A stretch of 64,000 nt of DNA, taken from Symsagittifera roscoffensis. Lineage: Eukaryota; Xenacoelomorpha; Acoela; Convolutidae. Below the pieces are notes generated by a model, which did not search any database, was not told where the DNA came from, and worked only from the letters and a program-made list of their open reading frames with translations. Positions 57,100 through 64,000 of the stretch are shown piece after piece; positions within the stretch are counted from its first letter, which is position 1, and the number at the start of each line of letters is the position of its first letter. The translations under genes and the position numbers were made by a program. The stretch covers positions 63,471,290-63,535,289 of the forward strand of contig NC_087063.1 of assembly GCF_963678635.1 (NCBI RefSeq), read 5' to 3'.

Positions 57100-57400
57100 A
57101 GCGAATTATATGTCGCTAATGGTTTTCGCATTCATAACGTATTAACCTGTTTGACCAAACGTTCGCTGATCATTATGGTCAAAAAATTCAAAGTTATCCG
57201 TCCCCAGAGCGCCATAAATTACCTATGTAACATTTATCCGGAAATTACTGAGCGACAGAAAAAAATAAAACCCCTTTTGATAACTGGCACGTTTTTTACA
57301 GGCGTTTTTCACGGTCTTGATTTAGCCAGTTGATTTTGGTCTGTTTGAGGGTCAACGAACTAATTATCTAGGCTATTTGCACATCAGTTTTTATGAGTGT
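57100..57400 (+). repeat. Dispersed repeat family A, copy 3
   Basis: Contains CTATGTAACATTTATCCGGAA, a TTTTTCACGGTCTTGATTTAG block and AGCCAGTTGATTTTGGTCTG followed by AGGGTCAACGAAC, matching 33762-33830. A further piece with CAACAGAACGAATCTTAGTTAG lies at about 57882-57905. Confidence 0.6.
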
Positions 57401-58329
57401 TACGTAGTTCTTCGTCATGTGAGCCCAACTGAAACAAATGCAATGAGTGTGAAGGCCGTTTCTAAATGGTAAAAACACCGCTAGCAAGCAAGTTTTGATT
57501 GTTTTTCTAGGGTTGAAATCATAATTTTTACAGATGCACGGATTTAATCAAAATTATATAAATGCAGACTTTTTTTCATTAGTGCCGAAAGTGTTGGAAT
57601 TTTGTAGTAACATTGAGCTATCTAGTTTTTTTAGATTCAACAGTGGTTACTTCAAGAAAAGCTATTCTAAAACAAGATCATCAACAATTCAGGCGGGTTG
57701 ACCGAAAATACTCGACATAAACCTTTCATTTAGTACAAATGCTTAATAACCAATTTAATACAACTATATGCTAGCAAAACACAGTATGACACTTCTGTAA
57801 TTAATTTTTTTTCCATGTACGAAATTTGTATGGAGGCCATTTTCTACACATATTTGAGGAACAATTTACATCTTTTAGGCTGTCAACAGAACGAATCTTA
57901 GTTAGTTTTCGACTACATGCACAATCAAACACAAACATGGGTCTCAAATACCCAGCAAACTTGATTAAGACCAAAAACGAGGCTGAGAACTGTTATTGGA
58001 GTTTCTTTATGGGACAGTTACCTATAGTTACATTTCTGAAAACATAAGCAATAAACTGAACTTTTCCATGAGCTCAATTACTTATGCTCTAAACTAAACT
58101 CTTATTACAAAAACAAGCTCAAGTGGTCAGTACAATCTAGTTGCTAAAAAGTCAATAGCTAAAGCAAAAACAATCTTTAGGAACTGGGGCTCCTTCCTTG
58201 CTCTAACTGGGGAAAACTTCGCTGTCTCCATTTTCGAGATTCGGAAGGTTTGAATCGATTCTGAATTCGCAACTGGGCTTTTCGGTTCTACTCAGCTTGT
58301 CGCCAAGACTTTTATCTTTACTGGTGTGC
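57401..58329. other. Intergenic, no gene recognised
   Basis: Only short, low-complexity frames; apart from the repeat A piece near 57890 nothing is recognisable. Confidence 0.35.
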
Positions 58330-59225
58330 TAAATTGACTGCTACTTTCCCGCATTGGAGTTCCACGAATAAAAATCGATTATAATTGAGTTTCCTTGTCA
58401 GTGTCCACAAAAGTAAAAACAAATCGATTATAATCAATTCAAAATGAATTATAAAATTACTATTTTTCGAGGCAACAAAATACTTTTATTCATCCATTAT
58501 ATTCGATTTTTTTTTCACTATTGTGGACACTGACAATAAAACTAAATTATAATCAATTTTTTTTTCACTTTACTGAGATACGAATTTCAATGCACATAAA
58601 GTCTTTTCTACATTTTAAATTAAAGTTGGTAACGTTGGTTACTTGTTGTGCAATTTTTTTTTCTGCCTAACTTTGATATTTTTGTTACTTTTCTATGTTA
58701 CTCGAAAACTGATTTTTGTTCCTTTCAACAATTTTTTTTAATTATTAGAAATTTTGGGGGGTATTCAGGTAGGGGGTGATTTCAGGTGGGGGAGTGGAGC
58801 AAAGGGGCACACGTTAGGGGGATTGAAGGGGAGCAAAGGGGGCAAACGTTAGGGGGGGGGAAGAGAGCTTAATGGAATCTTTTTGCAATTTGAGTTAAGG
58901 TTAAGAAATGGATTAGGCCGTACACTAGTTTTGCAAAGTTTCCGCATAACTCACTTGACAAATGCAGAAATTCTGGCAGAATTTTGCACGACGCGTGAAA
59001 CAAAAATAAAGTGGAAAAAATCCATTTTCATGTGATTTCCTACTTATTATATAATCAATTATAATGGGTTCCAAATGAATTATAATGCATTTTGTTTTGG
59101 CGAGAAAAAATCGATTTAAATCCATTTTTAGTCCTATTTTGTTGTCTGAACGTAACATGGGAATCGATTATATTTACAACATTTTAGACCACAAAAATCC
59201 GTTAAAATCGATTTGTTTTTACTTT
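58330..59225 (+). repeat. Dispersed repeat family C, copy 1
   Basis: Shares long ordered similarity with 61240-62860: CCCGCA(T/C)TGGA with TTCCA, GATTATAATTGAGTTT, TTGTCA-TGTC, a GATGCACA block at about 58592 against 61494, the segment ACTAGTTTTGCAAA...CACTTGACAAATGCAGAA near 58925-58975, and GCACGACGC near 58990. Further on, CATGGGAATCG at 59156 matches CATCGGAATCG in copy 2. It is interrupted by G-rich runs near 58756-58860. Confidence 0.65.
58371..58560. mobile_element. Inverted-repeat structure inside repeat C (MITE-like)
   Basis: Left arm 58371-58414 and right arm 58517-58560 are imperfect inverted repeats of about 44 bp, sharing GTCAGTGTCCACAA / TTGTGGACACTGAC plus flanking GATTATAATT. 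The loop is about 100 bp, rich in ATCGATTATAATC. It looks like a small non-autonomous inverted-repeat element or the terminal repeat of one. Confidence 0.55.
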
Positions 59226-59925
59226 TCTTAAATGCGGATCAATTCTTATCTCTTTCCATCGTTCTTGCTCGTCATCTCAACGGTTGTTTTTGGTTCTCCA
59301 GAACTGTCCAAATTCTGAAAATATTTAGCTGGTCAATCGAAATATTGAAACTCGATTTAGAATAATGAACCTTCTCTTGGCTGATTTTCATAGCTTTGAA
59401 AAGTTTCTCGTCACGGAGTCGGAACTTGACTGTGCCTTCTTGTGAAATGGTAGATGAAACTAATAACTCGGACAAACTTTTGACATTCAGTCAACTCGGA
59501 CAAACTCGAAAAACTCTTGACATTACAGCATCAAGTTCAACTCAAATCGGAAAAAATGGCAACAGCCATGATAAATCAGAACTATCGACAGTATAAAAAA
59601 TCAGCTACCGAAAGAAACAGGCAAAAAAACTTGCTTCTCCAGGTTTCTATTTTGACTCATTTGCGTAAGTCAAAAAACTGTAAACAGCAAATACCTATCA
59701 TCTAGATGCTTTCGCAACTAAAAAGAACAAATTGGATCTTAGAGCGTGTTTTGTTTTGTACTTTGAGTAACTGAGAATAAGCAAAAAAAATTTCCGAGTC
59801 AGAAATTTTTCGGAGTGCAAAATTTTTTGTAACTTATTTCAAAGTTTCAAAAAGAAAATCGTAAGTTTGCAATTTGCTCGATTTTGCCAACTGCAACAAA
59901 AGCATCAGTTATTGCATCTAATTGA
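59226..59925. other. Intergenic, no gene recognised
   Basis: Short frames only; a local direct repeat of ACAAACT-TTGACATT occurs near 59472 and 59501. Nothing else supported. Confidence 0.35.
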
Positions 59926-60009
59926 ATCTTTTAAATGATAATTGCATCTAATTCATTCAGCCAGTTATTGCATCTTTTAAATGATAATTGCATCTAATTC
60001 ATTCAGCCA
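59926..60009. repeat. 46-bp-period tandem duplication
   Basis: A 38-bp block beginning ATCTTTTAAATGATAATTGC occurs at 59926-59963 and again at 59972-60009. The copies are identical, so the duplication is recent or assembly-derived. Confidence 0.75.
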
Positions 60010-60029
60010 ATCGTTTCGTTTTTTTTTGC

Positions 60030-60353
60030 GACTTCAGTAAATTGGATTCTACTTTCGTCATAGGTTTGAGATTTTAGTCAGCATAAAAAATTTGCTACAA
60101 TTTGCAAGATCAACTCAAAATAAACGTAGAGAGTTTTAATGCTCGAGCGTGGCGTGGTTTCCGGTTGAATTATTATTTTATATAACCTCTGTCTTTCTCG
60201 AATAAAAAAAGTCAGGGCAGCTTATTCAAATTGTTTTCAACCGAAACTTTAATGATTTTTAGATAAACTAAAATGTATTCAAATTGTTTTACTTCCTGTA
60301 AAAACTACTGTGTGTTTCTCTCTCTATTTATCCATCTATCTATCTATTTATCC

Positions 60354-60390
<37 letters not shown>

Positions 60391-60395
60391 CCTAC

Positions 60396-60450
<55 letters not shown>

Positions 60451-60451
60451 C

Positions 60452-60483
<32 letters not shown>

Positions 60484-60484
60484 A

Positions 60485-60541
<57 letters not shown>

Positions 60542-60553
60542 GTCTATCTATCG

Positions 60554-60604
<51 letters not shown>

Positions 60605-60690
60605 ATCTCTCTGAACTGAATGATTGAAGCACAACTTGTTTTCTTCTTGCAGTGCATCCTAGGAGAAGCTGAATTCTAACTAATCCATCG
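60030..60690 (+). repeat. Dispersed repeat family B, copy 2, split by microsatellite
   Basis: Matches 35320-35710 in order and orientation on both sides of the ATCT microsatellite: TTTTAGTCAGCATA, GCAAGATCAACTCAAAA, GCGTGGCGT and TTGTTTTCAACCGAAACTTTAA before it, then CTTGTTTTCTTCTTGCAGTGC after it. The microsatellite therefore expanded inside the repeat. Confidence 0.6.
60317..60604 (+). repeat. (ATCT)n microsatellite, about 290 bp
   Basis: Nearly uninterrupted TCTA/ATCT tetranucleotides, with a few variants (ATTT, ACCT, ATAT, GTCT, ATCG). The long frames of repeated I-Y-L-S seen here are products of the repeat, not genes. Confidence 0.97.
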
Positions 60691-61239
60691 ATTATAAAAC
60701 TCCTTGCGATGTCACCATTTTCGACTAGATACGCAAATTTCAATATCTATAGCAGATACTATAGCAAACTTCAATATCGACACAATTGTTAGCGGTTTTG
60801 TCACGAGTGCCTTATTTTTTTTATTCTAAAGTTTTTTTGCCAATTTTTCAGCTCTGGTTAGGAAGATATGTTTCAGAGTTGAGCCATACAAGAAAGATCA
60901 AAACCATCTCTAATCACCAGAAAACATGGAAGTATCTAAATCAATTTTTAGAGTAATCGCGTGTTTTGACTTTTTTGTGATATTTAGATGGGTCTTTATA
61001 TATCCCATATAGTCTTTTTGGTTCTAGTGAATCACTCTCTCCAAAACTGTTGGTTGTGGTGTCGAGTTTAAAACAGTTTTTATTAAGAAATTTGCTGAGA
61101 TCTTCCAAGGAGAAAAAATTGAACTTTAATTCAAGATCTTTTTCCGAATGTTTTTTAAAACCAGATGCGTATAAATTAATGTATTTAGAGTTCTGAAAAA
61201 AAATAAATGAGAGAGTACGCTCACAATCAAGTCGGCTCA
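60691..61239. other. Intergenic with an unassigned minus-strand ORF
   Basis: A 125-codon minus frame runs from 61318 to 60941 (MTIKLKYSRFLSMEIQCGIH). Its start overlaps repeat family C copy 2, and no motif is recognised. It includes LELKFNFFSLEDLSKFLNKN. I treat it as fortuitous or repeat-derived. Confidence 0.3.
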
Positions 61240-62860
61240 ATCTTTTTAGTGCTGCTAGATGTATCCCGCACTGGATTTCCATAGATAGAAATCTACTATA
61301 CTTGAGTTTTATTGTCACTGTCTAGAAAATGAAAAACACCCCAATATAATCAATTACAAATTAAGTTTATTGCTATTAAGTGATAGAACATTAAAAAGCG
61401 TTGCAAATCAAATATAAACAATTACTTTCGCATTTAAACTTAAATACGATAAAACTTACTTTATTTTTGCCCACTTTATTGACATGTTAAGTTCGATGCA
61501 CACGAAGTCGTTTATAAGTTTTAAGCTAAGGTTTGGGGTTGTTGTTTATTTTTTTTTCTGTTTCTTTCTTCTACGCACTTTAGCAAAAAAATGCAATTTT
61601 TAGTCAAAATCGTCAGAGCAATTGCCCAAAAATTAGCAAAAGACTTATCAAGGGGATAATTTGACCTGCACTTTCAACAAGTTGCCCAAATAAAATTCTG
61701 TTAAAACGTTGAAACGGGCCAACGTTCTGTTAAAACGGGCCAACGTTGAGGGAAGGGGTGGTGGTGTTGGTGGTTGTGGGAATGGAATCGTTCTGCTATT
61801 TGTGAATATTTAGGTTTAGAAATCAAATAAACTGTGTATTAGTTTTGCTTGAATTCTGCATTACTCATTTGATAAAGGCAGAAGTTCTTGCAAAACTCGC
61901 ACGACGCCAAAACATATGTTAAACACCGAGGCAAAGACACTTGCGAGAACACAACCAAAAAACAGTTTATCGAGTGACATGACAAAAAAATAGAAATAAG
62001 CCTAGAATTTGCAAAAAGTCGAGGCTCAGCAAAACTCAAGTTAGCAAAAATCTGCGACCTAGCAAATTCGAGTCTCACGCACTAACCATTCAGCCACGGA
62101 TGCTTAAAATCCCAAAAACAAGTCACTAATAATGCAGCTACGTTTGCCAATAAATTGCCAATTCGATGCAGAAAAAATAGCGTCAAATACAAATAAATAC
62201 AATTTTGCATAAAAAAATTGCAAAACATAAAACCACATTATGTATAAATTATGCTTTTCAAAAAATTTCGAGATATATTGGGCTAGACAAATTCTGAAGT
62301 CGAGATTTTTCAAATTGTTATGTTGTTTGGAACAAATGGCTTTCTTCGGTTCACTTGATGAAAAAAAATGCATCAACTGTGTAAACTTAAAACTATTCGA
62401 ATGTCAAAGCACATGTTATCAATAAGCTGCAAAGGTGCAATTAAATATCGAAGGTGCAACAAAATATCAAAATATATTAATGCCAATTCGATGCAGCAAT
62501 TTCGACGCAGCAAATTTGGTTGCTTTAAGTCGCAACAATAATTGCGACTTTGTCGCAACGAAAGTCGCAACAATATTTGCGACTTAGATTGGAAAAAAAA
62601 AGAAAGTTCGTACTATAACACCTTGCTTCGCAAGTGTAAAAAAAACACAGTTAATTGATTTTAAACGGATTATATTTAGTTTAAAATGTGATAAAAACGA
62701 CAAAATATAACCGATTTTTTTTTTCATTTTGTTTCTGAGAGCAACATCGGAATCGTTTACTGACCAATTTGAAAAAAAGCCATCATTTTAAAAAGTGTGT
62801 CAATTTTTTTAAAATTTAAATTATATTTGATCGACCTTAAAGTGCAATTGGAACAATCAG
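61240..62860 (+). repeat. Dispersed repeat family C, copy 2
   Basis: Same order and orientation as 58330-59225: CCCGCACTGGATTTCCA, CTTGAGTTTTATTGTCACTG, GTTCGATGCACACGAAGTCG, ATTAGTTTTGCTTGAATTCTGC, CTCATTTGATAAAGGCAGAA, GCACGACGCC and GCAACATCGGAATCG. Roughly 600 bp between 61920 and 62640 are absent from copy 1, so copy 2 has an insertion or copy 1 a deletion. Confidence 0.62.
62510..62590. repeat. GTCGCAAC/GTTGCGAC short inverted and direct repeats
   Basis: AAGTCGCAACAATAATTGCGACTT is followed by GTCGCAACGAAAGTCGCAAC and ATATTTGCGACTTA. The 8-mers can fold into alternating small hairpins. It lies in the extra segment of repeat C copy 2. Confidence 0.55.
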
Positions 62861-63405
62861 GGCTTTCTTCCTATACGGGTAGTCTCTTCTGTTTCATTTG
62901 TGGACTTGGTTATTTATTGCTTTCAAATTTTGCATTAAAAAAATCTTGATTTTGAAACATCAACTTCAAAAACAACTCCCTGCTGCTTGCAAACAGCAAA
63001 TTTTTTTATCATCCAAATCTAAAAAGGCTATAAGTTTTTTAGATGATTCCGGCAAGAATTTTCCCCAGTGATTTGCAAGAAGCATGAGTGATAACTTTAT
63101 TTTGACTACTATGTTGCGGATATAAATTCTCAACTTTGTTTCATCAAATTTGTAGCTTCCAAGTTTTCAGAAAGTAACCATTCAGTCATAAAATTGTCTT
63201 TTTGTAGGTTTTAAACAATAAAGGATAACAGTATCAGCTTCCCCCCCCCCCCCTCCTCACCTTATTTAAACATCAATTCTATGGTGTAACGAAGGGTTTT
63301 ACAAGGTTAAAGATAATGATCAAATAAAATTTTGTCAATGTCTAATTAGTTAGCATGACAATTTTTGTTACAATCGGATAACTTGATCAAAATTTAACTA
63401 GTAAA
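62861..63405. other. Intergenic, no gene recognised
   Basis: AT-rich DNA with a C-run at about 63241-63254. Nothing codes convincingly. Confidence 0.35.
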
Positions 63406-63640
63406 TGGGGGGGGGGGGGGAGGAAAAGGAGAAGGAGCTACAGTACCTTCAAGAAGTTTTTATTGCAAAGAGGGCCTCTTTGCGAGAAAAGTTTCTTGAG
63501 GTACTGTAGCTCTTTTTCTCTCCCCCACCTGCAAAAATTTCACCAGTAAAATTTTGCAGGTGGGGGAGGAAAAGAGCTACAGTACCTTCAAGAAGTTTTT
63601 CTTGCAAAGAAGCCCTCTTTGCATGAAAAGCTTCTTGTTA
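63406..63640. repeat. Cluster of nested inverted repeats around GCTACAGTACCT
   Basis: Three palindromes lie end to end. First, 63421-63469 pairs with 63473-63525 (AGCTACAGTACCTTCAAGAA against TTCTTGAGGTACTGTAGCT). Second, 63526-63540 pairs with 63549-63561 (ACCTGCAAAAATTT against AAATTTTGCAGGT). Third, 63562-63613 repeats the first left arm and pairs partly with 63614-63640. A G14 run starts the cluster and a CCCCC pairs with GGGGG. It could be a foldback element. Confidence 0.75.
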
Positions 63641-64000
63641 GTATTATGCTGCTCACTTAAGGTTTTTTTTCACGTGTCCCTTTAATGCTGACTTCACTAA
63701 AAGATAAACTTTCAACCGAGTATCCTTATTTATAAACTACTTTCCGAAATAACCACACCCCAAACATCGAAACTTTCTAGAATAAAATTGACAATGATTT
63801 TTTCAGTAAAATAACCAGATTTTGTTATTTTTTGTCCAAACAAACTGAGTGCGTTTGCTGAATATTAATAGAAGCAGCATTGCATTAAAATTATTTTAAA
63901 AAAACGGATAACAGTTTGTTACTTCACAATGCATTTTTCGTTTTAAATTTTTTTGATCAATGCTTATGTTTCAATAGTTTTTTTTTCAAAATAAGATTTT
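63641..64000. other. Right end of window, no gene recognised
   Basis: AT-rich sequence with T-runs and no credible frame. Confidence 0.4.

Noticed and set aside
60273-60627. Plus-strand ORFs of repeated I-Y-L-S residues
   Set aside because: They are direct translations of the ATCT microsatellite.

Overview
The window reads as AT-rich nuclear DNA from an invertebrate animal. Two host genes are recognisable on the minus strand. One is a five-exon 20S proteasome alpha-2 gene (30219-31274) with GT-AG introns of 75-92 bp. The other is an uninterrupted F-box/WD-repeat gene resembling FBXW9 (28448-29893). Both have acceptor-like pyrimidine-AG signals shortly upstream of their start codons, which is compatible with 5'-UTR introns or spliced-leader trans-splicing. 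I cannot name the phylum from the sequence. I see no bacterial operons, CRISPR arrays, rRNA or tRNA genes.

Almost everything else is mobile DNA. Three copies of one Ty3/Gypsy-type family are present. Copy L (1-9460, minus, continuing past the window edge) is old and riddled with stops, but keeps the order gag, protease, RT/RNase H remnant, integrase, then accessory ORFs. Copy N (about 9800-10962 plus 19955-20582, plus strand) is an equally decayed integrase and Pol tail. Copy R (36746-50710, minus) is the best preserved: RT with YVDD, RNase H, a linker, integrase, a Pol C-terminal tail carrying a macro-like (ADP-ribose-binding) domain, then about 8.2 kb of same-strand accessory coding sequence. 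That accessory block begins with a coiled-coil segment, contains an SGNH/GDSL-hydrolase domain, and continues into large unrecognised proteins. L and R carry the accessory block in the same place and orientation, so it most likely belongs to the element, implying an unusually large retroelement (at least about 16-17 kb).

Copy N is split by a separate 8992-bp LTR element (10963-19954, minus). It has 410-bp TG...CA LTRs about 97% identical and a 4-bp GTGG target duplication. It encodes a gag-like proline-rich ORF, an env-like glycoprotein and a 538-codon unknown ORF, but no recognisable reverse transcriptase. To the right of copy N its macro-domain segment is repeated four times in a 6.3-kb tandem array of about 1.57-kb units (20583-26862).

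The remainder (31.3-36.7 kb and 50.7-64 kb) holds a LINE remnant, a Penelope-like element with RT and GIY-YIG remnants, several dispersed repeat families, inverted-repeat elements, minisatellites and a long ATCT microsatellite. A 200-base assembly gap lies at 36825-37024. Several frameshifts in otherwise good coding regions fall in homopolymer runs, so some apparent breaks may be assembly errors.
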